A stretch of 64,000 bases of DNA from Rhodopseudomonas palustris (GCF_003031265.1 NZ_CP019966.1:930001-994000), one strand, 5' to 3'. Counted from the stretch's first letter, positions 36,063 through 45,447 are shown. The notes: generated by a model not told the origin, from the sequence alone. Numbers and translations are program-made.

Positions 36063-36650
36063 TTACGCGGCGCGACGAAGACGCACCCGCTCGGCGCGCG
36101 CCGGCTTGGCGGCTGCGCCGGTGGCGACGATCAGGCCGGACGCGCCATCGAGCGCGCCGTCACGCAGTTCGAGCCCGAGCAGGCGGTCGCGCTCGAACGG
36201 GCCGGGCAACGCCAGCGCGCCCATCTTGTCGGCCGAGAAGCCGAACCGCGCGTAGTACGGCGCATCGCCCAGCAGAATGACGGCGCCATGGCCGCGGGCG
36301 GCGGCTTCCGCCAGCGCCACGCGCATCAAGGCGCCGCCGACGCCGAGCTCGCGGCAGGAGGAATCGACGGCGAGGGGGCCGAGCACGAGTGCGGCTCGGC
36401 CCCCTGCGTCAACGTGCCAGAGCCGCACCGTGCCGACCAGCCGGCCTTGACGGACCGCGGAGAAAGCGAGGCCTTCCGCGGGCGCGCGTCCATCACGCAA
36501 ACGCTGGCAGGTGCGCGCATGCCGGCCTTCGCCGAAGCACGCATCCAGCAGGCGCTCACGCGCGGCAATGTCGGAGCTCTTTTCCGCACGGATCGCGAAC
36601 GGAACGGCTGCGACGTTCAAGGCAGTCAGGTGGGCGAGGGTGTTCGTCAT
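36063..36650 (-). CDS. GNAT acetyltransferase (YhbS-like)
   Basis: A 195-residue acetyltransferase. The acetyl-CoA-binding segment LAVDSSCRELGVGGALMRVALAEA lies in the middle, followed by GDAPYYARFGFSADKM, the hallmark of YhbS/COG3153 members. I chose the ATG at 36650 (MTNTLAHL); the frame extends further but without family character. It lies between the decarboxylase and the 52-residue gene on the same strand. Polyamine acetylation is tempting from the context, but the substrate is not shown by the sequence. Confidence 0.87.
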   Translation of the reverse strand: MTNTLAHLTALNVAAVPFAIRAEKSSDIAARERLLDACFGEGRHARTCQRLRDGRAPAEGLAFSAVRQGRLVGTVRLWHVDAGGRAALVLGPLAVDSSCRELGVGGALMRVALAEAAARGHGAVILLGDAPYYARFGFSADKMGALALPGPFERDRLLGLELRDGALDGASGLIVATGAAAKPARAERVRLRRAA

Positions 36651-36753
36651 GGCACGTCGATCCCCACGCCGTCCGGCGAACCGCGCCGGCAGCGTGTTGT
36701 CAGCAGATAGCAATGTGACAGGGAGAGGCCGGCAAGCCGGCCTCAATTGTTCT

Positions 36754-36797
36754 GCTCCCGCTCCCGCCTGCGGGAGAGGGCCGGGGTGAGGGCGACA
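36754..36797. repeat. REP-like repeat, family B, single unit
   Basis: GCTCCCGCTCCCGCCTGCGG followed by GAGAGGGCCGGGGTGAGGGC repeats the hairpin and tail seen in 32994-33126. It lies between the acetyltransferase and the decarboxylase genes. Confidence 0.8.
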
Positions 36798-36850
36798 CGA
36801 GTCGCTGATTCACCCTGCTATCCGCCCCCCGCAGCGCGGAGGAGCGGACA

Positions 36851-37993
36851 TCAGATGTGGTAGGTCGCCAGCGGCGGGAAGCCGTTGAACGCCACCGACG
36901 AGTAGGTCGACGTATAGGCCCCGGTGCCTTCGATCAGCAGCTTGTCGCCAATCTCGAGCGTCACCGGCAGCGGATACGGCATCTTCTCGTACAGCACGTC
37001 GGCCGAATCGCAGGTCGGGCCGGCGAGCACGCAGGGCGTCATCTCGGCGCCGTCGTGGCGCGAACGGATCGCGTAGCGGATCGACTCGTCCATCGTCTCG
37101 GCCAGACCGCCGAACTTGCCGATGTCGAGATACACCCAGCGCACGTCGTCCTCGTCGCTCTTCTTCGAAATCAGAACGACTTCGGTCTCGATCACGCCGG
37201 CGTTGCCGACCATGCCGCGGCCCGGCTCGATGATGGTCTCCGGGATCTGGTTGCCGAAGTGCTTGCGCAGCGCCCGGAAGATCGAGCGGCCGTACTGCAC
37301 GACCGGCGGGACTTCCTTCAGATACTTGGTCGGGAAGCCGCCACCCATGTTGACCATCGACAGCGTGATGCCGCGCTCGGCGCAGTCGCGGAACACCTGC
37401 GCGGCCATCGCCAGCGCGCGGTCCCACGCCTTCACCTTGCGCTGCTGCGAGCCGACATGGAACGAGATGCCATAGGCTTCCAGGCCGAGACGCTTGGCGT
37501 TGTCGAGCACGTCCACCGCCATCTCCGGATCGCAGCCGAACTTGCGCGACAGCGGCCACTCGGCGCCGGCGCAATCGTACAGGATGCGGCAGAACACCTT
37601 CGAGCCGGGCGCCGCACGCGCGACCTTCTCCACTTCGGCGGTGCAGTCGACCGAGAACAGGCGGATGCCGAGCTCGTAGGCGCGCGCGATGTCGCGCTCC
37701 TTCTTGATGGTGTTACCAAACGAGATGCGGTCCGGGGTCGCTCCCGCGGCCAGCGCCATCTGGATTTCCTGCACCGAGGCGCAGTCGAAGCACGAGCCCA
37801 GCGAGGCCAGCAGCGACAGCACTTCCGGCGCCGGGTTGGCCTTGATTGCATAGAACACGCGGCTGTCCGGCAGCGCCTTGGCGAAATGCATGAAGTTGTC
37901 GCGGACCACTTCGAGGTCGACGACCAGGCACGGCTCGACGTCCAGACCCTTGGCGCGGCGGTCGCGCAGGAATTCACGGATACGTTCGGTCAT
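36851..37993 (-). CDS. Ornithine (or lysine/ornithine) decarboxylase, alanine-racemase fold
   Basis: A 380-residue group IV PLP decarboxylase that makes putrescine from ornithine. The PLP lysine is Lys51 in FYAIKANPAPE. The motif HVGSQ, the glycine loop MVNMGGGFP, EPGRGMVG, and the catalytic cysteine in GPTCDSADVLYE are all present. Some relatives also accept lysine or arginine-derived substrates, so specificity is not fixed. With hss at the far end of the same minus-strand run it forms a putrescine-to-homospermidine pathway. Its long hairpin-rich 5' region suggests leader-RNA control. Confidence 0.94.
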   Translation of the reverse strand: MTERIREFLRDRRAKGLDVEPCLVVDLEVVRDNFMHFAKALPDSRVFYAIKANPAPEVLSLLASLGSCFDCASVQEIQMALAAGATPDRISFGNTIKKERDIARAYELGIRLFSVDCTAEVEKVARAAPGSKVFCRILYDCAGAEWPLSRKFGCDPEMAVDVLDNAKRLGLEAYGISFHVGSQQRKVKAWDRALAMAAQVFRDCAERGITLSMVNMGGGFPTKYLKEVPPVVQYGRSIFRALRKHFGNQIPETIIEPGRGMVGNAGVIETEVVLISKKSDEDDVRWVYLDIGKFGGLAETMDESIRYAIRSRHDGAEMTPCVLAGPTCDSADVLYEKMPYPLPVTLEIGDKLLIEGTGAYTSTYSSVAFNGFPPLATYHI

Positions 37994-38520
37994 GGCACTC
38001 TCCCACGCGCCCAGCGACGGGCGCTTACCAACGATGGCGCTGATCCGACGGCTTCAGCGCCGTCGCGCGATGGAGGCGCGACGAGCGATCAGCTCGGACG
38101 AGCAGTGCTGCCTTGGATTGGTTGGGAAGGATCCCGCCCGCTCACTGGCAATGAAGGACAAGCCTCTTCGGTATTCGCGCCGGCTGATGGAAAGCCGGCA
38201 GAGACCAAAAAAGCCCGCTCCGTCGTTGCTTTAAGTCGCGTCCCCCGTTGAGAACGAGGTGCGCCGGTTCGCCTCCGGCTGTCAGTCACGGTTGCAAGAG
38301 AGGAAGCCACCTTCAACGGCATCTCTTGAGAGAGATGCTGGCCTCGTCGCGTTGCCGCTTGGAGACCCTCGGCTCTTCATCCCTTGGCGGCTGTCCGGCC
38401 TCTTGTCCGGATACCTACCGACTGACACACGACCACGGGCACGTGCGAAATTGGGCAAGGCTGGAGATAGGTGTTTCGATGCCGGGCCGCAAGATTTTTT
38501 TTGTCTTAACCGGAGAATTA
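37994..38520 (-). ncRNA. Candidate structured leader of the decarboxylase gene (speF-motif-like)
   Basis: About 660 bases upstream of the decarboxylase have no credible gene. On the minus strand several perfect hairpins are present: 38319-38338 (eight pairs), 38179-38199 (seven pairs), two six-pair stems at 38047-38064 and 38063-38081 that share bases and exclude each other, and 38007-38024, which ends next to the GGGAGAG ribosome site. Alphaproteobacterial ornithine decarboxylase genes are known to carry the speF RNA motif, and position and length fit it. I have not matched the motif base by base. The 5' end is unknown; the limit at 38520 is a guess. Confidence 0.5.
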
Positions 38521-38656
38521 TCCCGGCTCGTCGGGAAGCGTTGCCGATCAATCACACCGGCAACGGCGAAGCTGAACGTCTGTTCAAGTTCGTCAATAAC
38601 GACGGGGACAATTATGACGGCGGTGCGTCGGCGCGGCGGCTGACCGCGGAGCCAAA

Positions 38657-38917
38657 TCAGGCGCGCTTGAAGAATGGTTCGATGCGCTGAGCGTTGCGGA
38701 TGAAGCCGACCATGATCACTACGCCGATCACAAACAGGACCACCTGCAGGATGTGGGCGGCGCTCTCGCCGAGACCGAACAGGATCGCCAGTGCCCACCC
38801 GCCCGCGAATGCGGCTCCGAACACCTCGGCGCCAATCAGGATGGCGGCGCTGATGACGGTGATGACGCTCGGCCAGGCGATCTGGCGCGATCCGGCGGCG
38901 GTGGCAGGCTTGCTCAT
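38657..38917 (-). CDS. Small membrane protein of unknown function
   Basis: An 86-residue protein from the ATG at 38917, which has AAGGA ten bases upstream. Two hydrophobic helices (about residues 18-43 and 52-72) are joined by a short loop, with a basic C-terminus (NAQRIEPFFKRA). The frame could extend to 38977 but that part is not convincing. Similar two-helix proteins are common in this group and have no assigned role. It is divergent from the M3 peptidase gene. Confidence 0.7.
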   Translation of the reverse strand: MSKPATAAGSRQIAWPSVITVISAAILIGAEVFGAAFAGGWALAILFGLGESAAHILQVVLFVIGVVIMVGFIRNAQRIEPFFKRA

Positions 38918-39124
38918 GGTTCGAAGGTCCTTCTGGCGGGCGCAATCTAACGAAATCGCCCGCGTCGGCAAGCGCAAGCCGATGATCCCGTAAAGTGTCA
39001 GCAGTGGGGCGTCTGGCGCGCCTTGCGTAATTTACCAGCAGCAACAAGGCAATCCGGGCGCAAAAAAGCCGTACGCAATGGTATATGTCGTGCGATTACG
39101 AGGCCCCGCATTCAGGATGGATTG

Positions 39125-41215
39125 ATGTCAGAAAGCTCCGGACCGATTGCCGCACCCGCTGATGCCGGCAATCCGCTGCTGGCCGCCTGGACCACCCCGT
39201 TCGAGACTCCGCCGTTCGCCGAGATCAGGCCCGAGCACTTCATGCCGGCCTTCGAGCAGGCGTTCGCCGACCACGCCGGCGAGATCGCCGCGATCGTCAA
39301 CGATCCGACCGAGCCGGACTTCGACAACACCATTACGGCGCTGGAGCGCGCCGGTAAGCTGCTGAACCGTGTCGCCGCGGTGTTCTACGACCTGGTGTCC
39401 GCGCATTCGAGCCCGGAGCTGCTGAAGATCGACGAAGAGGTGTCGCTGCGGATGGCGCGGCACTGGAATCCGATCATGATGAACGCGGTGCTGTTCGGCC
39501 GGATCGCGGCGCTGCGCGACAAGGCGGCGCTTTTGAACCTGACGCCGGAGCAGAGCCGGCTGCTGGAACGCAGCTACACCCGCTTCCACCGCGCCGGCGC
39601 CGGCCTCGACCAGGCCGCCAAGGCGCGCATGGCCGAGATCAACGAGCGCCTGGCGCAACTCGGCACCAGCTTCAGCCATCATCTGCTCGGCGACGAGCAG
39701 GAGTGGGTGATGGAGCTCGGCGAGGGCGATACCGAGGGGCTGCCTGACAGCTTTGTGGCCGCCGCCCGCGCTGCGGCCGAAGAGCGCGGGATGCCCGGCA
39801 AGGCGGTGGTGACGCTGTCGCGGTCGTCGGTCGAGCCGTTCCTGAAGATGTCGAGCCGGCGCGATCTGCGCGAGAAGGTGTACCGCGCCTTCATCGCCCG
39901 CGGCGACAACAGCAATGACAACGACAACAACGCGATCATCGGCGAGATCCTGAGCCTGCGCGAGGAAAGCGCCAAGCTGCTCGGCTATCCGACCTTTGCG
40001 GCCTATCGTCTCGAAGACTCGATGGCCAAGACGCCCGAAGCGGTGCGTGGCCTTTTGGAGCGGGTGTGGAAGCCGGCGCGGGCTCGCGCGCTCGCCGACC
40101 GCGACGCGCTGCAGGAGCTGGTCACTGAAGAGGGCAGCAACTTCAAGCTGGCGCCGTGGGACTGGCGCTACTACGCCGAGAAGCTGCGCCAGCGCCGCGC
40201 CAATTTCGACGACGCCGCGATCAAGCCGTATCTGACGCTCGACGGCATGATTGCTGCGGCGTTCGACACCGCCACGCGGCTGTTCGGCATCACCTTCGAG
40301 GAACGCAAGGACGTCCCGGTGTGGCATCCGGATGTCCGGGTGTGGGAGGTCAAGGATCCAAACGGCGCGCATCGCGGGCTGTTCTACGGAGATTATTACG
40401 CCCGGCCGTCGAAGCGCTCCGGCGCCTGGATGACGTCGCTGCGCGATCAGCAGAAGCTCGACGGCGCGGTGGCGCCGCTGATCATCAACGTCTGCAACTT
40501 CGCCAAGGGTGCCGGCGGTGAGCCGTCGCTGCTGTCGCCCGACGACGCCCGCACCTTGTTCCACGAGTTCGGCCACGGCCTGCACGGCATGCTCTCGGAC
40601 GTGACCTATCCGTCGCTGTCCGGCACCAGCGTGTTCACCGACTTCGTCGAGCTGCCGTCGCAGCTTTACGAGCACTGGCAGGAGCAGCCGCAGGTGCTGC
40701 GGCAGTTCGCCCGCCACTACCAGACCGGCGAGCCGCTGCCGGACGACCTGCTGCAGCGCTTCATTGCCGCCCGCAAGTTCGGCCAGGGCTTCGCCACCGT
40801 CGAGTTCGTCTCCTCGGCGCTGCTCGATCTCGAATTCCACACCCAGCCGGCCGCCAGCATCGGCGAGATCCGCGCCTTCGAGCGCAAGGAGCTCGACAAG
40901 ATCGGCATGCCGGAAGAGATCGCGCTGCGGCACCGGCCGACCCAGTTCGGCCACATCTTCTCCGGCGATCACTACGCCTCGGGCTACTACAGCTACATGT
41001 GGAGCGAGGTGATGGACGCCGACGCGTTCGGCGCGTTCGAGGAGGCCGGCGACATCTTCGCGGCCGACGTGGCCAAGCGGCTGCGCGACGACATCTATTC
41101 GTCCGGCGGCTCGCGCGACCCGGAGGAGGCCTATGTGGCGTTCCGCGGCCGCAAGCCGGAGCCCGACGCGCTGCTGCGCCGCCGCGGCCTGCTCGACACG
41201 CCGGAGGCCGCGTAG
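39125..41215 (+). CDS. M3 family oligopeptidase (peptidyl-dipeptidase Dcp / oligopeptidase A type)
   Basis: A 696-residue cytoplasmic zinc peptidase that degrades short peptides. The zinc site HEFGH lies near residue 483, followed by the third ligand region EHWQE. Upstream helical segments (PEHFMPAFEQAFADH, HWNPIMMNAVLFGR) match the Dcp subgroup. The start at 39125 (MSESSGPIAAP) has AGGAT upstream; the frame is open further 5' without family character. It lies five bases before a DUF1007 gene. Confidence 0.92.
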   Translation: MSESSGPIAAPADAGNPLLAAWTTPFETPPFAEIRPEHFMPAFEQAFADHAGEIAAIVNDPTEPDFDNTITALERAGKLLNRVAAVFYDLVSAHSSPELLKIDEEVSLRMARHWNPIMMNAVLFGRIAALRDKAALLNLTPEQSRLLERSYTRFHRAGAGLDQAAKARMAEINERLAQLGTSFSHHLLGDEQEWVMELGEGDTEGLPDSFVAAARAAAEERGMPGKAVVTLSRSSVEPFLKMSSRRDLREKVYRAFIARGDNSNDNDNNAIIGEILSLREESAKLLGYPTFAAYRLEDSMAKTPEAVRGLLERVWKPARARALADRDALQELVTEEGSNFKLAPWDWRYYAEKLRQRRANFDDAAIKPYLTLDGMIAAAFDTATRLFGITFEERKDVPVWHPDVRVWEVKDPNGAHRGLFYGDYYARPSKRSGAWMTSLRDQQKLDGAVAPLIINVCNFAKGAGGEPSLLSPDDARTLFHEFGHGLHGMLSDVTYPSLSGTSVFTDFVELPSQLYEHWQEQPQVLRQFARHYQTGEPLPDDLLQRFIAARKFGQGFATVEFVSSALLDLEFHTQPAASIGEIRAFERKELDKIGMPEEIALRHRPTQFGHIFSGDHYASGYYSYMWSEVMDADAFGAFEEAGDIFAADVAKRLRDDIYSSGGSRDPEEAYVAFRGRKPEPDALLRRRGLLDTPEAA

Positions 41216-41219
41216 CCGC

Positions 41220-41873
41220 ATGATCGGCCTATTGCGCCGCGCCGCCGTCCGCTCCGCGCTGGTCGCGGCGGTCGTGGCCCTGTTCGGCTTCGGCACTGCC
41301 GAGGCCCACCCCCACGTCTGGGTGACCTCGACCAGCGAATTGGTTTATGCGCCGGATGGCTCGTTCACCGGCGTCCGCCACGCCTGGGCGTTCGACGACA
41401 TGTTCTCGACCTATGCGCTGCAGGGCATCGAGACTAAGGAGAAAGGCGTCTATAGCCGCGAGGAGCTGGCTCCGTTGGCGCAGACCAATGTCGAATCGCT
41501 GAAAGAATTCGCCTACTTCACCTTCGCCAAGGTCGGCGGCAAGAAGCAGAAGTTCGGCGAGCCGGTCGACTACTACCTGTCCTACAAGGACAACGTGCTG
41601 ACGCTGCACTTCTTCCTGCCGTTGAAGACGCCGGTGAAGAGCAACGAATTGTCGGTCGAGGTGTTCGACCCGAGCTACTTCATCGACTTCTCGTTCGCCG
41701 AAAAGAACCCGGTCAGCCTGGTCGGTGCGCCGTCCGGCTGCGCGCTGAACTTCCAGCGCCCGACCGACGGCAGCGCCACCGCGCAGCGGATGAGCGAAGA
41801 CAACTTCCTGAACGGCGACAATTCCAACTACGGCGCGATGTTCGCCAACAAGATCGCGGTGACCTGCCCATGA
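41220..41873 (+). CDS. DUF1007 family periplasmic protein
   Basis: A 217-residue protein with a signal peptide ending at GTAEA (about residue 27), so the mature protein begins HPHVWV. This is the DUF1007 hallmark, with histidines at the new N-terminus that could bind metal. A beta-rich domain with a few conserved aromatics follows (VDYYLSYKDNVLTLHFFLPL). Its stop overlaps the NicO gene start as ATGA. DUF1007 proteins are regularly paired with NicO-type transporters, which suggests a periplasmic partner in metal movement. Confidence 0.85.
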   Translation: MIGLLRRAAVRSALVAAVVALFGFGTAEAHPHVWVTSTSELVYAPDGSFTGVRHAWAFDDMFSTYALQGIETKEKGVYSREELAPLAQTNVESLKEFAYFTFAKVGGKKQKFGEPVDYYLSYKDNVLTLHFFLPLKTPVKSNELSVEVFDPSYFIDFSFAEKNPVSLVGAPSGCALNFQRPTDGSATAQRMSEDNFLNGDNSNYGAMFANKIAVTCP

Positions 41874-43084
41874 CGCAGCCGGAACGACTTGGTGGGGCGG
41901 GCGCGGATAGGTGGAAGCTCGGAACGGTGGCCGCCCTCTGTCTAGGCATCGCCGTCGCTGGCCTGTTCGCCGACGGCGCTCTGCACGCGGCGTTGGCGCA
42001 TAATCCGTTCGGGGCGCCGAAGGGGGCCGCAGAGCCGCAGGCCGGCGGTATCATCGGTTGGCTGCTGGCGCAGCAATCGGCGTTCTACAAGCAGATGTCG
42101 GCGACGATCCGCGCCGCCAAGGCCGACGGCAGCGCGGTGTGGACCCTGCTGGCGATCTCGTTCGCCTACGGGGTATTCCACGCCGCCGGACCGGGCCACG
42201 GCAAGGCGGTGATCTCGTCCTATCTGGTCGCCAATGAAGAGACCGCGCGGCGCGGCATCGCGCTGTCGTTCGTCTCGGCGATGCTGCAGGCGGTGGTGGC
42301 GGTTCTGATCGTCGGCATCTGCGCCTGGCTGCTGAATGCTACCGCGAGCACGATGTGCAGCGCCGAGCGCGCGATCGAGATCGGCAGCTACGCGCTGATC
42401 GCGCTGTTCGGGGCGCGGCTGGTCTGGGTCAAGGGCGGCGGCTTTCTGCGCGCCCTGCAGACCTCGATGCGCAAGCCGCAGTTGGCGATGGCCGGCGTGC
42501 CGGCGGCGCTGACGGATCACGACCATCACCACCACGATCATGATCACGACCATGCTGGGCACGGCCATGCCCACGCCCGCGCGGAGCATGGCGATCATCA
42601 GCACCATCATCATGACCATGGGCACGGCCACGACCACGGTCATGCGCATAGCCACCACGATCACCACCATCATCACGGTCCTGGCGAAGCCTGCGACCAT
42701 TGCGGCCATTCCCACGGACCGGAACCGAGCGAGCTCGCCGGCCCGGGCGGCTGGCGCCGCGGTCTTGGTGCGGTGTTGACCGTCGGCATCCGCCCCTGCT
42801 CGGGGGCGATCCTGCTGATGGTGTTTGCGCTCGCCCAGGGCTTGTTCTGGGCCGGGATCGTCGCCACCTTCGTGATGGCGCTGGGCACCGCGATCACGGT
42901 CGCGACCATCGCGGTGGCAGCGGTGTCGGCAAAGGGGCTGGCCCGCAAGCTGGCTGCACAGCGCGATGGCGGCGGCATGCTGGTGATGCGGGGCCTCGAG
43001 TTTGGCGCCGCCGGTCTGGTGCTGCTGCTCGGCTGCGGACTTCTCCTAGGGTATGTCGCAGCCGAACGTGTGACGTGTCTTTAA
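41870..43084 (+). CDS. NicO/RcnA-family metal efflux transporter
   Basis: A 404-residue membrane protein. Helix 2 carries FAYGVFHAAGPGHGKAVISSYL, the family motif with HAAGPGHGK. Between helices 4 and 5 lies a loop of about 65 residues made almost wholly of His, Asp and Gly (about residues 215-280), a typical metal-binding loop of RcnA and HoxN/NicO proteins. A second motif, GIRPCSGAILLMVFAL, follows. The likely substrate is Ni, Co or Zn, but specificity is not visible. It is translationally coupled to the DUF1007 gene. Confidence 0.88.
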   Translation: MTQPERLGGAGADRWKLGTVAALCLGIAVAGLFADGALHAALAHNPFGAPKGAAEPQAGGIIGWLLAQQSAFYKQMSATIRAAKADGSAVWTLLAISFAYGVFHAAGPGHGKAVISSYLVANEETARRGIALSFVSAMLQAVVAVLIVGICAWLLNATASTMCSAERAIEIGSYALIALFGARLVWVKGGGFLRALQTSMRKPQLAMAGVPAALTDHDHHHHDHDHDHAGHGHAHARAEHGDHQHHHHDHGHGHDHGHAHSHHDHHHHHGPGEACDHCGHSHGPEPSELAGPGGWRRGLGAVLTVGIRPCSGAILLMVFALAQGLFWAGIVATFVMALGTAITVATIAVAAVSAKGLARKLAAQRDGGGMLVMRGLEFGAAGLVLLLGCGLLLGYVAAERVTCL

Positions 43085-43258
43085 CCAGCAGCCTGCAAAT
43101 CTGCGCCTTGCGTGGGTTTAGGCAAAACCCGGCGGCGGCTCGTGCGTAGATGATCAGGACACCATGGAACCGCCCTCGCGATGCCGCGGTGTACGACGCA
43201 CCGACCGTCACCGCGTCGTCTTGACAACGATAGTCCAAAGCGCGAAGCCAGCAGCAAC

Positions 43259-44296
43259 ATGAGCGTCATTGTTCCGATCCATGGACCAGCGATCGCCCCG
43301 GCGCCCGCGCCGGAGCGGGTCGGTGTGCTGTTGGTGAACCTCGGCACCCCGGACAGCTGTGACACCAAGGGTGTGCGCATCTATCTGCGCGAGTTCCTGT
43401 CGGATCCGCGGGTGATCGAGAACCAGGGGTTGTTCTGGAAGCTCGCGCTCAACGGCATCATTCTGAACACCCGCCCGGCTCGCAAGGCCAAGGACTACCA
43501 GAAGATCTGGAACCACGAGAAGAACGAGTCGCCGCTCAAGACCATCACCCGCGCGCAGGCCGAGAAGCTGTCGGCGTCGCTGGGCGATCGCGGCCATCTG
43601 ATCGTCGATTGGGCGATGCGCTACGGCAACCCGTCGCTGCGCGACCGGATCGAGGCGCTGGTGGCGAAGGGCTGCACCCGACTGCTGGTGGTGCCGTTGT
43701 ATCCGCAATACTCGGCCGCGACCTCGGCGACGGTGTGCGACCAGGCGTTTCGCGTGCTGCGCGAGCTGCGCGCTCAGCCGACGCTGCGGGTCACGCCGCC
43801 GTATTATCGCGACCCGGCCTATATCGACGCGCTTGCGACCTCGATCAAATCGCACCTCGCGTCGCTGTCGTTTGAGCCCGAACTGATCGTGGCCTCGTTC
43901 CACGGCATGCCGCAGGCCTATATCGACAAGGGCGATCCCTATCAGGCGCAGTGCGTGGCAACCGTCGAAGCGTTGCGCGAGCGGATGGGCGTTGCCGACG
44001 ACAAGCTGCTGCTGACCTTCCAGTCGCGGTTCGGCTTCGACCAGTGGCTGCAGCCCTACACCGACAAAACCATCGAGGCGCTGGCCCGCAAGGGCGTGCG
44101 CAAGCTCGCCGTGGTGATGCCCGGCTTCTCGGCCGACTGCCTGGAGACGCTGGAAGAGATCGCGCAGGAAAACGCCGAGATCTTCATGGAGCACGGCGGC
44201 GAGGAATTTACCGCGATTCCCTGCCTCAACGACTCCGACGCCGGTGTGCAGGTGATCCGCCAGCTCGTACTGCGCGAGCTGCAAGGCTGGCTGTAA
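43259..44296 (+). CDS. hemH: Ferrochelatase
   Basis: A 345-residue enzyme that inserts Fe2+ into protoporphyrin IX, the last step of haem synthesis. Motifs include GVLLVNLGTPD at the N-terminus, the catalytic histidine in VASFHGMPQAY, TFQSRFGFDQWLQPYTD, and the glutamate in PGFSADCLETLEE. I chose the ATG at 43259 (MSVIVPIHG); the frame extends 26 codons upstream without family character. The protein is probably associated with the inner membrane. It stands alone, with 170-base gaps that show no clear operator on the upstream side. Confidence 0.96.
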   Translation: MSVIVPIHGPAIAPAPAPERVGVLLVNLGTPDSCDTKGVRIYLREFLSDPRVIENQGLFWKLALNGIILNTRPARKAKDYQKIWNHEKNESPLKTITRAQAEKLSASLGDRGHLIVDWAMRYGNPSLRDRIEALVAKGCTRLLVVPLYPQYSAATSATVCDQAFRVLRELRAQPTLRVTPPYYRDPAYIDALATSIKSHLASLSFEPELIVASFHGMPQAYIDKGDPYQAQCVATVEALRERMGVADDKLLLTFQSRFGFDQWLQPYTDKTIEALARKGVRKLAVVMPGFSADCLETLEEIAQENAEIFMEHGGEEFTAIPCLNDSDAGVQVIRQLVLRELQGWL

Positions 44297-44451
44297 CCAA
44301 GCGAAGGCTGTCGTCAGCGCCAGCCTTCCGCGACCAAATCCCCCATCGTCGAACCTGGATTGCGGCGACCGCGACCCACCAGTGTTGCGCCGTGCCGGCG
44401 CACGCATCACCATGACCGCACGGATGTCGGTATCCGGCGAGGAGAGTTTGC

Positions 44452-45447
44452 ATGTTTTATGATCTCAGCGGGTTCGATGTGGTGTCCATCGTTCTCGTCC
44501 TGCTGGTGATCCTGACGCTGTTCGCGGGCGTCAAGACGGTGCCGCAGGGTTACAACTGGACCATCGAACGGTTCGGCAAGTTCACCCGGACGCTGTCGCC
44601 GGGCCTCAACCTGATCATTCCGTATTTCGATCGCGTCGGCCGCAAGATGAATGTGATGGAGCAGGTGATCGAGATCCCGCAGCAGGAAGTCATCACCAAG
44701 GACAACGCCACCGTGACAGTCGACGGCGTCGCGTTCTATCAGGTGTTTGACGCCGCCAAGGCGAGCTACGAGGTCGATAATCTGCAGCAGGCGATCATCG
44801 TGCTGACCATGACCAACATCCGTTCGGTGATGGGCTCGATGGATCTCGACCAAGTGTTGTCGCATCGCGACGAGATCAACGAGCGGCTGCTGCGCGTCGT
44901 CGATGCTGCGGTGTCGCCGTGGGGCATCAAGGTCAACCGCATCGAGATCAAGGACATCGTGCCGCCGAACGATCTGGTGGAGGCGATGGGCCGGCAGATG
45001 AAGGCCGAGCGCGTCAAGCGCGCCGACATCTTGCAGGCCGAAGGTCAGCGCCAGTCGGAGATCTTGCGCGCCGAGGGCGCCAAGCAGGCCCAGATCCTGC
45101 AAGCCGAGGGCCGTCGCGAAGCTGCGTTCCGCGACGCCGAGGCGCGCGAGCGCTCCGCCGAAGCCGAAGCGCGGGCCACCCAGATGGTGTCGGAAGCGAT
45201 CGGCAAGGGCGATGTCGCGGCGCTGAACTACTTCATCGCCGACAAGTACATCAAGGCGTTCGGCCAGCTCGCCGAATCGCCGAACCAGAAGGTGATCATG
45301 CTGCCGGTCGAGGCGATGAGCATGCTCGGCTCGCTCGCCGGCATCGGCGAGATCGCCAAGGCGACCTTCGGCGAAAGCGCCGCCTCGGCGCAGGCCGCCC
45401 GCCGCGGCTCGGTGCCGCCGACGACGCCGGTGCCGCCGGCGCGGTGA
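44452..45447 (+). CDS. SPFH/stomatin-family membrane protein (QmcA-like)
   Basis: A 331-residue protein. An N-terminal membrane helix (about residues 7-27) is followed by an SPFH band-7 domain (VPQGYNWTIERFGKFTRTLSPGLN, split here to its core VPQGYNWTIERFGKF). A long Ala/Glu-rich coiled coil then follows (about 180-260). Such proteins form large ring or cage assemblies in the membrane. It is followed 16 bases later by a NfeD gene, the standard stomatin/NfeD operon. A role in membrane microdomain order or quality control is known for relatives. Confidence 0.93.
   Translation: MFYDLSGFDVVSIVLVLLVILTLFAGVKTVPQGYNWTIERFGKFTRTLSPGLNLIIPYFDRVGRKMNVMEQVIEIPQQEVITKDNATVTVDGVAFYQVFDAAKASYEVDNLQQAIIVLTMTNIRSVMGSMDLDQVLSHRDEINERLLRVVDAAVSPWGIKVNRIEIKDIVPPNDLVEAMGRQMKAERVKRADILQAEGQRQSEILRAEGAKQAQILQAEGRREAAFRDAEARERSAEAEARATQMVSEAIGKGDVAALNYFIADKYIKAFGQLAESPNQKVIMLPVEAMSMLGSLAGIGEIAKATFGESAASAQAARRGSVPPTTPVPPAR

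Noticed and set aside
38179..38214. Intrinsic terminator in the decarboxylase leader
   Set aside because: The seven-pair stem at 38179-38199 is followed by an A run on the plus strand, so on the minus strand the T run comes before the stem and not after it. It does not fit a terminator on either strand.
38089..38551. Short minus-strand frames in the decarboxylase leader (77 and 89 codons)
   Set aside because: No ribosome site, basic low-complexity products, and they overlap the hairpins. A short leader peptide cannot be excluded, but these frames are not convincing.
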